A program made the translations under genes and the position numbers. A stretch of DNA of 64,000 nucleotides from Sipunculus nudus (Eukaryota; Annelida; Sipuncula; Golfingiida; Sipunculidae), in contig CM049311.1 of assembly GCA_026874595.1 (NCBI GenBank), positions 71,472,453 to 71,536,452 on the forward strand. Reading direction: 5' to 3'. Under the pieces are notes generated by a model. The model was not told where the DNA came from, ran no database searches, and was given only the letters and a program-made list of their open reading frames with translations. Position 1 is the first letter of the stretch. Every line of letters begins with the position of its first letter. Of the stretch, positions 1 to 12,945 are shown piece after piece.

Positions 1-1190
1 AATAGGCTTCGTCCTCTCACCTATATCTATAAATGTGTCAAGTTTGAAAAAGATCCTTGAAATATTTTTTGAGTTATTGTGTCCAAAAGAAATCTCTGCG
101 GCGGCGGCGGCGGTAATATAAAAGAAATCTGTCCATTAGTTTTTGACTTATAATGCTCACAGTGCTGTCAAGTGGCCCTTTTTAAGATATTCATGATTTT
201 ATGTTTTACACCAAATATGGGAATATTCAAGGTCAAGGTCACTCTCATAGTCACGGTCATGACCCCAAATCAATAAACTGCATTCCAAAATATCCAACAT
301 TTGAAAAAAAAAATTGAATTAAAAAAAAATAATTTAAATTAAATTAAATTTTAAAATTAAATTTAAAATTAAATATACCTCATTCCATAAACCATATCTA
401 TATACATGCATAACATGAAAGAAATCTGTCCATTACTGTTTGACTTATAATGCTCACAGTATATACTGTCAAGTGGCAATGATGGGGTATTCAAAGGCGC
501 AAAAAACAAGAAAAAGACAAAAGGTGGCGCCACCTATCTTCTGCAAAAGACAAAACTATCCAAGATCATCCGTCAACTTGATTTTTGGACCAATCCATGC
601 ATCCCTTTTTAAGATATTCATGATTTTATGTGATTTTCACCATATATGGTAATATTCAAGGTCAAAGCCACTCTCAAAGGAAAGGTCATGACCCCAATTT
701 TAATATACATCATCCCATAACCCATACCTATGTACATGCATAATATTAAAGAAATCTGTCAATCAGTTTTTGACTTGTGATGCTAAAAGTACTGTCAAGT
801 GGCAATGATAGGGGTATTAAACGGCACAAAAACAAGAAAAGGATACTAGGTGGCACCACCAGTTTCCGGTACATGACATCACTATCCAAGATCTTTGTCC
901 AACTTGATTTTTGGATAAATCAGTGAAAGATTTCTTGAGATATTTAAGAATTTGTGTGATTTTCCCCAAAAATGGATCTATTCAAGGTCAAGGTCACTCT
1001 CCTAGTTGAGGTCATGACCCCATTTTAAATAGGCTTCGTCCTCTCACCTATATCTATAAATGTGTCAAGTTTGAAAAAGATCCTTGAAATATTTTTTGAG
1101 TTATTGTGTCCAAAAGAAATCTCTGCGGCGGCGGCGGCGGTGCAACCGTGCCTAAACCATAGTATCTCCAGACTATGTCTGGCGATACAA
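1..1190 (+). repeat. Family C tandem repeat with 113-bp identical flanking copies and tail hairpin
   Basis: Positions 1-113 and 1028-1140 are identical and end in (CGG)n. Between them lie about 300-330-bp units with 'gaaatctgtccattagtttttgactta' (near 121, 418, 748), 'aaggtcaaggtcactctc' and a 'ggtggcgccacc' joint at about 523. The right end is a hairpin gtatctccagac-TAT-gtctggcgatac at 1162-1188. The left end is outside the window. Confidence 0.75.
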
Positions 1191-4100
1191 ATATTAGAAT
1201 TCTAAGTTGCAATCATTATATATCCAGAGTATAGCTCATATAGGGTCATATTATGCATACACATATATTTTTATTATTTTTAAATCACAAATGTTTAAAC
1301 AGAATTTAAAAGAAAATAATGCCACAACATGGCATCTACAAGAATATTCCTTTGAATCACTATTAAAAAGTTTTGCACATTGGCGTTTTCAGTACATGCT
1401 TAATCTTATTTACCAAAATAAAATAAAAAAAATTCAGTAAATTTGGTAAAATAAAAACATCTTTTCAAATAAAGTATACACACTGTTGGTTGAATAAGGG
1501 ACAAACAATATCATTATGCTAATTACAATCTAAGCTATAATTAATTACTGGAATTATTAGTCAATTTCACACCTGGTGAAGTTTTTACTCTTCTCAAGTA
1601 AGGAATTACTTATCTGATGAACATCCACACTTTCATAGCAATACACCACTTTGTGGACACAATTAAATGTGCACTTTAATCATTGTAAACCCTGATGGTA
1701 AATACAAAATTTAAAATGTAGCATTGCATAGCCAAGAATAAAATAAACTACAGAAAATTACAACATTCATCTATTTAATGCACCATCTGGGGGGGGGGGT
1801 GTGCAGGGCAGAGGGGAAGCCTGCTAGTAGTGGCCAAGCTGAGCCAAGGCAAGCTGCCTGGGGTGGGTTATGTAATGCAAGTGAAGGCTGTACTACCACG
1901 TGGGCTAGATGTAAACAACACTTGACATGGTGTATGAAAACTTGAATAAAAGCTACTCTTTTCAATCAATTCCTTAGAAATTTCAGATTTTAAAAGATTA
2001 AATCCTTATGTATATATGCTGTGAAAATTAAATCAACAGTGCTTACAGGGAAACAAGTGGCCCATGGGCCATGACGCTCAGCTGAATTCAAGGAATGTTG
2101 AACAATGAGCTAAATGACTGCCAGAGTGCAAACAAATCATGAATTTTGTGAAAAGTCCTTAGAAATGGGTTTCAGTGGGCTTTTGGACAGATGACAACTT
2201 CATTTGAAGGTCTCATAAGAAAAAAAATGCGTAAAAATTTAAAAAAAAAATACAGGGAGTGCCACCAGTCTGCAGGAACTGATGAAACACTCCATGATCA
2301 ATATATGTCCAAAGAATCATGGCTATCAAGGCATTAATTATTCAAATAATGTCGCTTTTGTTTGTATCAAATTTTTAATTATTCTTGGGGGTATTTATGA
2401 GCCCTATAGCTCGGAGAATATGGGTAACAGAAACCTAATTTCAGGTTTCCAAGGAGATTTTTCATTAGTCTCCCTGGATGTAAGAAGATTCTAGGTACAG
2501 CATTTACAGTTTGTGGCATATTAACAGATGACCACTTCATTTGAAGGTCTCATAAATAGTGAAAAAATGCCTAAAAAATTGAAAAAAATACAGGTGGCAC
2601 CACCAGTTTGCAGGAACTGATGGAACACTCCATGATCAATATGCCTGCAAAGAATCTTGGAGATCAATGCATTGGTTATTCAGATACTGGAGTTTTGTAT
2701 CAAATTTTTAATTATTCTGAGGGGTACTTACTACGAAGGATATGGGTAACATAGACCTAATTTCATGTTTTCACAGAGACTTTTCATGAACCTCCCTTGA
2801 TGTCAAGTTAGAAGAATCTAGGTCCAGCGGTTACGATTTGTGCCCTGTTAACAGATGACAGCTTCTTTGAAGGTCTCATAAATAAAGAAAAAATTTCGTA
2901 AAAATTGAAAAAAAATACAGATAGCGCCACCAGTTTGCAGGAACTGATGACACATCCCATGATTAATATTCATGCAAAGAATCATGGTGATCAATGCAGT
3001 AGTTATTCAGAGACTTGAGTTTTTGTATCAAATTTTGCATTATTCTTGGGGGTACTCCAAGGATATGGGTAACAGAGACCTAATTTCAGGTTTTCAAGGA
3101 GATTTTTCATGGACCTCCCTGGATATTAAGTTAGAAGATTCCAGGTCCAGTGGTTAGGATTTGTGCCCTATTAACAGATTACAGTTTCATTGAGGTTTGA
3201 AAAAAAAGAGAAAATAATTTGCAAAAATTTGAAAAATACAGGTGGCGCCACCAGTCTGCAGGAATTGATGGAACATCCCATGATCAATATTCATGCACAG
3301 AATCTTGATGATCAATGCAGTGGTTATTCAGATACTTGAGCTTTTGTATCAAATTTTACATTTTTCTGGGGGATACTTCAGAGGCCCATAGCTCTAAGGT
3401 TTTGGGTAACAGAGACCTAATTTTCAGTTTCCAAGAAGACTTTTCATTGGCCTCTCTGCATGTCAAGAAAGAAGATTCTAGGTCCAGCCGTTATGATTTG
3501 TGCCCTGTTATCAGATGACCGCATCTTTTAAGGTATCAAAAATAGAGAAAGGAAATTGTAAAATATAGAAAAAATACAGGTGGCGCCACCAGTCTGCAGA
3601 AACCGATGAAACACTCCATGATCAATATCCATGCAAAGAATCATGGTGATCAAAGCATTAGTTGTTCAGATGTTTGAGTTTTTGTATCAAATTTTCATTA
3701 TTCTGGGGGGTACTTCAGAGCCCAATAGCTTGAAGCATCTGGGAAACAGAGACCTAATTCCAGGTTTCCAAAGAGACTTTTCATGGGCCTCCCGGCATGT
3801 CAAGATAGAAGATTCTAGGTCCAGTTGTTACGATTTATGCCCAGTTAACAGATGACTGCATCTTTTAAGATCTCAAAAATAGAGGAAAAAATCGTAAAAA
3901 ATCGAAAAAATACAGGTGGCGCCACCAGTCTGCAAAAACTGATGAAACATCTCATGATTAATATGTATGCCAAAAATCATGACCATCAGTGATGTAGTTA
4001 ATGGGATATTGAAGTTTTTGTATGAAATTTTTGACTATTATGGGGGGGGGTACTTTTGGGCCCATAGCTTGAAGGATATGGGTAACAGAGACCTAATTTC

Positions 4101-4563
4101 TGGTTTCCATGGACACTTTTATAGGTCTCTCAGAATATCAAGAATGAAGATTCTAGGTCCAGTCTTTACGATTTGTGCCCTGTTAACAGATGTCCACATT
4201 TTTAAAGGTCTCAAAAATAGAGAAAAAAATTCTTTAAAAAATCGAAAAATATAGGTGGCGCCACCAGTCTGCAGAAACTGATGAAACATCTCATGATTAA
4301 TATGTATGCCAAAAATCATGACCATCAGTGATGTAGTAAATGAGATATAGAAGTTTTTGTATGAAATTTTTCACTATTCTGGGGGATACTTTGGGGCCCC
4401 ATAGCTCAAAGGATATGGGTAACAGAGACCTAATTTCTGGTTTCCATGGAGACTTTTCATAGGTCTCTCAGAATATCAAGAATGAAGATTCTAGGTCCAG
4501 TCTTTACGATTGGTGCCCTGTTAACAGATGTCTACATTTTTGAAGGTCTAAAAATAGAGAAAA

Positions 4564-6302
4564 CTAGATGTGTCGGAACGACACGAATGCCCCCGCTTGG
4601 GGCAAATTAGAAACATTTGTAAAATTTTGAAAAATTTTTTAAGTTCAGGAGGTGTCGTATGGTCAAAAGTAGGTCAACAAGGGCAAAATGCAAACTCAAT
4701 CTGTAACGGGTCATTATCAAGCAACACACCAAAAATCATGCCAGTATATGCAGGCATTATGAAAAAAAGTCCATACATGTGCATTTTCCATAAAAATTTC
4801 TGTCTTTCATGAAATTTTCTATGTTTAGGAGCCGTAAAACAATCAAAAGTAGGTCAACCAGGAGGAAACGCGAACTTGATCTGCAACTGTCATTATCTGC
4901 CCACACATAAAAAATCAGGGTGGTATCTGCAGGCATTGAGGAAAAAAAGTCAGTACATATGCATTTGTTATGAAAATTTCTATTTTTCATGAAACTTTCT
5001 ATGTTCAGGAGCAGTCAAATGGTCAAAAGTAGGTAAACTGGGACAAAACAGTCTCGATCTGTAACTGGTCATTATCTGCCTACACACCAAAAATCAGGCC
5101 CGTATCTGCAGGCACTGCGAAAAAAAGTCCATACATGTGCATTTTTTTATGAAATTTTCTATGTTAGAGCACTGTCAAATGGTCAAAAGTAGGTCAACTG
5201 GGACAAAATGTGAACTCGATCTGTAACTGGTCATTATCTGCCCACACACCAAAAATCAGGCCAATATCTGCAGGTATTGCGAAGAAAAGTCTGTACAAAT
5301 GTATTTGTCATGAAAATTTATATTTTACATGAAATTTTCTATGTTCAGGAGCCGTAAAACAGTCAAAAGTATGTCAACTCGGACGAAATCTGAACTCGAC
5401 CTGTAACTGGTCAATATCTGCCCACACACCAAAAATCAGGCCAATATCTGCAGGCATTGCGAAAAAAAGTCCGTACATGTGTATCTGTCATGAAATTTCA
5501 TATTTTTCATGAAATTTTCTATGTTCAGGAGCCGTAAAACAGTCAAAAGTAGGTCAACCGGGACAAAATGCAAACTCGATCTGTAACTGGTCTATATCTG
5601 CCCACAAACCAAAAATCAGGCCTATATCTGCAGGCATTGCGAAAAAAAGTCCGTACATGTGCATCTGTCATGAATATTTCTATTTTTCATGAAATTTTCT
5701 AAGTTAAGGGGCGTAAAACATTCAAAAGTAGGTCAACCGGGACGAAAGCGAACTCGATCTGTAACTGGTCATTATCTGCCCACACACCAAAAATCAGGCC
5801 ATTATCTGCAGGCATTGCGAAAAAAAGTCCGTACATGTGTATTTGTCATGAAATTTCTATTTTTCCTGAAATTTTCAAAGTTTAGGAGCCGTAAAACAGT
5901 CAAAAGTAGGTCAACTGGGACAAAACGCGAACTTGATCTGTAACTGGTCTATATCTACCCACACACAAAAAATCAGGCCAATATCTGCAGGCATTGCGAA
6001 AAAAAGTCCGTACAACTGTTTGATTTCTGAATGACGGAAGGACGTAAGGACGGACATGGGTAAAACTATATGCCCCCAGGGGCGGACCCAGGATTTAGGA
6101 AAAGGGGGGGTCCAACCCAGGAGGACTAATGAAATTCCTAAAAAAAAAGGTCATCAGGTCTGGAAAAGGGGGGGTCCAGGCCGCAAAATTACGTCTAAAC
6201 CCCTTAAAAAAGGTTGCTTCGGGTGAAAAAGGGGGGGTCCGGACCCCCTGGACCCCCCCCTGGATCCGCTTCTGTGCCCCGGCCACTTTGTGGCGGGGGC
6301 AT
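4564..6302 (+). mobile_element. Element D with about eight 178-bp units, inserted in R1 copy 1
   Basis: The head CTAGATGTGTCGGAACGACA has two small stem-loops. The tandem core repeats 'aagtccgtacatgtgcattt' and 'gtcaaaagtaggtcaac' about every 178 bp from 4600 to 6030. The tail hairpin GGCCAC-TTT-GTGGC extends outward to the tatgcccc/gggggcata arms. A 10-bp subterminal inverted repeat is exact: ATGCCCCCGC (4587-4596) and GCGGGGGCAT (6293-6302). It sits in the A-run of an R1 unit. Confidence 0.82.
6077..6274. mobile_element. 198-bp MITE inserted in the tail hairpin of element D
   Basis: The ends are CAGGGGCGGACCCAGG and CCTGGATCCGCTTCTG (imperfect inverted repeats). The element is flanked by TGCCCC on both sides (6071-6076, 6275-6280), a 6-bp duplication. 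G-runs and C-runs lie just inside each end. Removing it restores the hairpin arm of element D. The superfamily is uncertain. Confidence 0.75.
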
Positions 6303-8680
6303 AAAAATTCGTAAAAATCGAAAAATACAGATGGCGCCACCAGTCTGCAGGAACTGATGGAACATCTCATGATCAATATGTATGCCAAAAATCATGACCA
6401 TCAGTGGTGTAGTTAATGAGATATTGAAGTTTTTGTATGAAATTTTTTACTATTCTCGGGGGTACTTTGGGGCCCCATAGCTTGAAGGATATGGGTAACA
6501 GAGACCTAATTCCAGGTTTCCAAGGAGATTTTTCATGGACCTCTTTGGATGTAAAGTAAGAAGATTCCAGGTCCAGTGGTTACGACCGGAGGGACGGCCG
6601 GCCGGCCGGACGACGGACAAAGAGTGCTCGCTATAGCTCAGATGACTTACAGTCATCTGAGCTAAAAATACAAGTGGCGCCATCAGTCTGCAGGAACTAA
6701 TGAAACACTCCATGAACAATATGTATGCGAAAATCATGGCCATCAGTGCATTAGTTATTCAGATACCAGAGTTTTTGTATCAACTTTTTAATTATTCTGG
6801 GGGGTACTTCTGAGCCCCATAGCTCGGAGGATATGGGTAACAGAGACCTAATTTCAGGTTTCCAAGGAGATTTTTATGGACTTCTCTGGATGTACAGAAA
6901 GAAATTTATAGGTCTTATGGTTACCATTTGTGCCCTGTTAACGGACGGCTGGACTGAAGGCCGGACGGACGACGGAGAAAGCGTGATTGCTATAGCTCAG
7001 ATGACTTTCAGTCAGCTGAGCTTAAAATGGAAACTTGGCTGTACTTCACAGCCCAATAGCTGGGAGAATATGGGTAACAGAGATCTAATTTCCGGTTTCA
7101 AAGAGTATTTTTCATGGACCTCCCCCTGGATATTAAGTTTGATGATTCCAGGTCCAGTGGTTATGATTTGTGCCCTGTTAACAGATGACAGTTTCATTGC
7201 AGGTCTGAAAAAAAGATAAAAATGCGTAAAAATTGGAAAAAATACAGGTGGCGCCACCAGTCTGCAGGAAGTGACGGAACATCCCATGATCAATATTCAT
7301 GCAAAGAATCATGGTGATCAATGCAGTAGTTATTCAGATACTAGAGCTTTTGTATCAAATTTTCCATTATTCTGGGGGGGGGGGGGGGGTAATTCGGAGC
7401 CCCATAGCTCGAAGAATATGGGTTACAGAGACCTAATTTCAGGTTTCCAAAGAGACTTTTTATGGGCCTCCCTGCATGTCAAGATAGAAGATTCTAGGTC
7501 CAGTCATTACGATTTGTGCCTTGTTAACAGATGACCGCATCTTAAGAGGTCTCAAAAATAAAGAAAAAAATTCGTAAAAATCGAAAAAATATAGGTGGCG
7601 CCACCAGGCTGCAGAAACTGATGAAACATTCCATGATCACTATCCGTGCAAAAAATCATGGTGATCAATACAACAGTTGTTCAGTTACTTGAGCTTTTAG
7701 ATCAAATTTTCCATTATTCTGGGGGGGGTACTTCAGAGCCCCATAGCTCAGAGGTTATGGGTAACAGAGACCTAATTTCAAGTTTTCAAGGAGACTTTTC
7801 ATGGGCCTCTCTGCATGTCAATAGAGAAGATTCCAGGTCCAATTGTTAAGATTTGTGCCATGTTAACAGATGACTGCATCTTAAGAGGTCTCAAAAATAG
7901 AGAAAAAAAATCGTAAAAAATCAAAATATACAGGTGGCACCACCAGTCTGCAGAAACTGATGAAACACTCCATGATCAATATCCATGCAAAAAATCATGG
8001 TGATCAATGCATTAGTTTTTCAGATACTTGAGCTTTTGTATCAAATTTTCCATTATTCTTGGGGGTACTTCAGAGCCCCATAGCTCAAAGAATATGGGTA
8101 ACAGAGATTTTTTATGGACCTCCCAGGATACCAAGTTAGAAGATTACAGGTACAGCGGTTACAATTTGTGCAGGCCGTTAACGGATGGCCCGACAGACGG
8201 CCGGACGGACGACGGACAAAGAGTGATCGCTATAGCTCAGATGACTTTCAGTCAGCTGAGGTAAAAAAGTGCCATTGCCAAAGTTGGACAACATTTAAGG
8301 TATTGATTTTTTATTTATGCTAATAACTTGAAAAATTAGCAAAATTCAGATCTAATTTTGGGTATACAATTGAATCTTGATTAAATGAAGTTATATGCCT
8401 GAAAAAAGAGTCTCCAGCTTCAGCAATTCTCATCTTAGGTGAGTAAATATATTTCTTGATTTTTTAAAAAGTGCATTATGTTTGGGCCCATAACTTAAAA
8501 CAAGTGACCCATGGGTCATGACACTCAGCTGACTGGGAAGAGATTCACAAAAGGAAATTTTATCATCAGAACGGTAGATACCCATTCAACTGAAGCATCA
8601 AACAGATTAACCAACAGGCCAAGATTTAGTCTGTATTTATATATCTGAAAAATAGAGAAAAAATGTGTAAACTTTAAAAA

Positions 8681-10290
8681 CTAGAATACGGGTAGCCGAC
8701 AAGTGACTACGTGTGTCTGCCAAAATCAGAGTGAAGTGAGGCATGGATCGAGTGGCAAGGGGAAACAGAGTGAGGTATGTTGCATATTAGCATGGATGTC
8801 TGCAGCCTAAATGTGTATGTAGGTTGTGCAACCTACCACAAATCCAGAAAGCTGTCCAAGTTGTATACATATGCAAAATTTTAGGCAGAAAAGTCAAACC
8901 ACTACATGGATATGAGTGATTTTAGCCCATGGCAGACAATCAGACAGACGCTGTGCAAAAATGGTTGCAGTTTTGTGTATGATAAAGACCTATGTGAGAT
9001 CTAAACACAAGCACAATTTTGGCCCAATCGGTCAAATGGTTCCTGAGATATTAGCTTGGATGTGTGCAGCGTTAACTAGAATAGGGGTGGTGCCACCTGT
9101 CATAAAATCAAGAAAGCTATCCAGGATGTATAAAACTGCAAAATTTTAGGCAGTTATGTCAAACCACTACAGAGAAATGAGTGATTTTAGGCCACGGCAG
9201 ACCAACAGACAGACGCTGTGCAAAATGTGCAAAAATGGTTGCAGGTGGCCCCTCCAGTTTTGTGTATGATAAAGACCTATGTGAGATCTATACACATGCA
9301 AAATTTTGGCCCAATCGTTCAAACGGTTCCCGAGATATGAGCTTGGATGTCTGCAGGATAAACTAGAATAAAGGTGGCGCCACCTGTAAAAAAATCAAGA
9401 AAGCTATCCAGGATGTATAAAACTGCAAAATTTTAGGCAGATATGTCAAACCACTGCCAAGATGTGAGTGACTTTATTGCACGGCAGACAAACAGACAGA
9501 CGCTGTGCAAAAATGGTTGCAGGTGGTGCCACCAGTTTTGTGTATGATAAAGAGCTATGTTAGATCTATACACATGCAAAATTTTGGCCCGATCAGTCAA
9601 ACGGTTCCCGAGATATGAGCTTGGATGTCATCAGCGTGAACGTGAATGTAGGTGGTGCCACCTGTCATAAAATCAAGAAAGCTATCCAGGATGTATAAAA
9701 CTGCAAAATTTTAGGCAGATATGTCAAACCACTGCCGAGATATGAGTGACATTATTGCACGGCAGACAAACAGACAGACGCTGTGCAAAAATGGTTGCAG
9801 GTGGCGCCACCAGTTTAGCATATGATAAAGAGCTATGTTAGATCTATATACATGCAAATTTTGGCCCGATCGGTCAAACGGTTCCCGAAATATGAGCTTG
9901 GATGTCATCAGTGTGAATGAGAATGTAGGTGGCGCCACCTGTAATAAAATCAAGAAAGCTATCCAGGATGTATACGCATGCCGAATTTCAGGTGAATTAG
10001 TCAATTCACTGCAGAGATATGATTGATTTTAACCAAAGGCAGATGAACAGATGGACACTGTGCAAACATGGTTACAGGTGGCGCCACCATTTTTTGTGTA
10101 TGTTATAGAGCTATCCGAGGGCTACATTAGTATAAATTTTATTTCCTGATCAGTCAAACGGTTCCCGAGATATGAGCTTGGAAAGCTGATAAAATCAAGT
10201 CCCAGAGGAGCTCTCTGGAAACGAACACGGCAACGGCGGAGGAACCCGGTCAAAAACATAGTATCCACAAAACTTCGTTTTGGCGGGTAC
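8681..10290 (+). mobile_element. Element E copy 1, complete, inserted in R1 copy 2
   Basis: The head is CTAGAATACGGGTAGCCGAC. The core units of about 290 bp each contain 'gacagacgctgtgcaaaaatgg', 'aggtggcgccaccagttt', 'caaacggttcccgagatatga' and 'ggtggcgccacctgt'. The tail hairpin gtatccacaaaac-TTC-gttttggcgggtac is at 10261-10290. The unoccupied site is the A9 run at 26465-26473. Confidence 0.85.
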
Positions 10291-10330
10291 AAAAATACAG
10301 GTGGCTCCACCAGTCTGCAGAAACTAATAA

Positions 10331-12945
10331 CAAGGGACCTATGGGTCACGACGCTCAGCTGTTATATATGATAAAAAAATATTTTTTAGAAATGAGGCAC
10401 ATGCTGGTTTTGTGTGGTAATAAATATAAGCTGTATTATGAGTTGTGAGTGTTTAGCTTATGTATGATTTTGATAGTATCTTTGGAGACAGGGAAGAGGA
10501 TTGATTTCATTTATTTTATTAACAAATGGAGTGCTATTGTCACACAGATTTTGACTTGGCCATATAACTTATAAGCAGAACATATAATATAAGAGTTTAA
10601 CTTTTTGTTAAAAAAATTACAAATATTGTCCCAAATATAATTTTTATTAAAAATAATAAGAGAATCATATGATTTTTTAAAATGAAATATAACTGATATG
10701 ATTATTAAAATAATATTAAAGAATATATTCATGAATGCATTCATGAATACATTTTGAAAGTATTTGCACGAGTATTCATATACTTTCATTTTTACCTGAA
10801 TTCCCATTCTTTATGCAAGAAATTTTATAATGGAGTACATAATCATATTCGTATTTAAATACAATTACAAAGTATTTGCACCATGTCTGGTATTTATTCA
10901 GTTTTCACCAAACAATGATTTTGAGAATCCAGAATATACAAAATTCACACATTTAAATAATGATCATAAGTACCTGGTTTTATGGCTTTTATTTATATTA
11001 AAAAATAACTGTAAAAAATTCATTTTGGACTAATTTCACATCAATGTACACACTAGACACAGTAGGAATCTAGATTAATATTATCAACTGCATCTTTGTC
11101 TATCATTAATTTCCTTCATATAATCCCTAATGATTAGTAATGAATAATATGATTTACTTCTTTATCATTAAAAATGAACTGAAAAATGCCATAGGTGACT
11201 GCATGGTGTTATTTGGAATATGTGACATTCTACCCATCGATACTTATATAGATTCTTATATCATCAGTAACTGCAAGTTAATTTCCTGTTATTATAAACT
11301 AACAAATTCCTTTTCTATTTTTCTTTAATTTGTTATTAAAAACCAAGAAAAATTTATTAATTTATTGTTTATTGTTATGTTGTTGGTTAAAACTACTAGA
11401 TGAGTTGGGTTGGACACCTGGATCAACTGTGGCTGGCCATAAGCTGTCTGGATTCTCGCCTCAAGCGTGCATAATTTGATGAAAGGTCAACAAGGTCAAC
11501 ATACAGGTGACTCAAGAGGGGCTGGAGAGAGCCAAAGTCTGACAGGGTCTCATAAAAAACATTAATAAAAGCTACAATATTTTGCCAATTTCTTTCAGCT
11601 TTCTAAACTATAAAGCTGAAATCCTTATGTGTGCATGATATGAAAATTATATCAACAGTGCTCTCAGGAAACAAACGTGCCATGGTCACAGTTGGGCAAA
11701 ATTTAAGGTACTAATTTTATATTTATACTTATAACTTATAAAATTTGAAAAATTCAGAACTAATTTTGGGTATTCAATTGAATCTTGATTAAATAATGTT
11801 ACATCCCTGACAATAAAATCTCTAGCTTCAGCAATGCCCTTGTTAAGGGAGTAAATATATTTCTTGATTTTTTACAAAGTGCATTATGTTTGGGCCCATA
11901 ACTTAAAAAAAATACACAATACTGACATCATTTCTGGCATGTTCATAGCGAATGTATAGAAAAATATGTATGTTATATATGATCAAAGTCAGATCAGTGG
12001 TTTTGATATTAGGCAGTCTTAAAGTGTAACAATGGGTTTTTAATGGAAAAATGAAGTTTTTCATTGATATCTCGAAGGAATTAAGTCCTAGTGACCAAAT
12101 TCTTGGCATGGTAGGGGATTTTGGAGAAATCTAACTGTATGCCAAATTTAAGGAACTTAGAGCTGAAGCTCGGGAGCTGAGCTCTAGCAAACTGCATAAC
12201 ACTAGCAATATGTGACATGGTGCTTGAAATCTTGAATAAAATTTACAGTTTTTTGATCAACTGGTTTCAAATTTTTGGTGTTAACAGTTGAAATGCTTAC
12301 AAAAACATGCTGTGAAAATTAAATCCACAGCAATAACAGCAAAAAAACGTGCCATGGTCAAAGTTGGGCAAAATTTAGGGTACCAATTTTTTATTTTTGC
12401 TAATATTTTAAAAAATTTAAAAGATTTTGATCTAATTTTGGGTATACAATTTAATTTTGATTAATAAAAGTAATATTACTGGAAAAAAAGTGCTAAGCTT
12501 TAACAAGTTTTGTGTTAAGTGATAAAATTTCTTTCCTGATTATTTACAAAATGCATTATGTTTGGGCCCATAACTTTTTTAAATTATATAATACAGACCT
12601 AATTTCTGGCATGTACATAGGAATTATATAGAGGATTATTTATAGGAAATATGAGGAAAAACAGATGAGTGGTTTTGATATAAGGCAGTCCTGAAGTGTG
12701 AAAATAGGTTTTTAATAAAAAATTGAGGTTTTTCCTTAATTTCTCAAAGGAATGAAGTCGCAAAGACCCAGTTTTCGGCTTGGTAGGAGATCTTGGGGAC
12801 ATCTAACATTATGCTGAATTTTGGATTCCTAGGTCTTATGGTTTCAAAACGTGCCACATCTACGGACGGACGGACGGACGGACGGACGGACGACGGACAA
12901 TGGACCACGACTATAGCTCAGATGACTTATAGTCAGCTGAGCTAA
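10331..12945 (+). mobile_element. Element G copy 1, complete, inserted in R1 copy 2
   Basis: The head CAAGGGACCTATGGGTCACG is at 10331. The end is hairpin gctcagatgac-ttata-gtcagctgagc plus TAA at 12945, after a GACG-repeat run. The body has an AT-rich first half and two successive B-like modules. It interrupts 'cagaaactaataaaaacact', seen intact at 26500-26519. A 67-residue open frame (10830-11033) is partly kept in copy 2 (59741-59983), but no protein family is recognised. Confidence 0.85.

Larger units (their letters stand above)
2054..8264 (+). mobile_element. Element R1 copy 1 with tandem units of about 335 bp, inserted in B
   Basis: The head is CAAGTGGCCCATGGGCCATG. Units start at the palindrome-bearing joint 'caggtggcgccaccagtctg' or variants near 2245, 2593, 2925, 3241, 3580, 3915, 4254, then (after element D) 6331, 6675, 7247, 7592 and 7932. 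Each contains 'atgggtaacagagacctaatttc' and 'gattctaggtccag'. Three complete tails with hairpins occur, ending at about 6665, 7025 and 8264. Open frames recur once per unit and reflect repetition, not a gene. Confidence 0.88.

Noticed and set aside
2282-4254. Series of similar 60-95 residue open frames (for example '...MGNRDLISGFQGDFSW...') repeating every 335 bp
   Set aside because: They arise from the same phase of a tandem repeat, differ by frameshifts and stops between units, start at arbitrary ATGs and match no family. They are repeat translation, not genes.
12860-12900. GACGGACGG runs with regular spacing, CRISPR-like at first sight
   Set aside because: Simple short tandem repeats in element tails of a eukaryotic genome; no spacers or cas genes.
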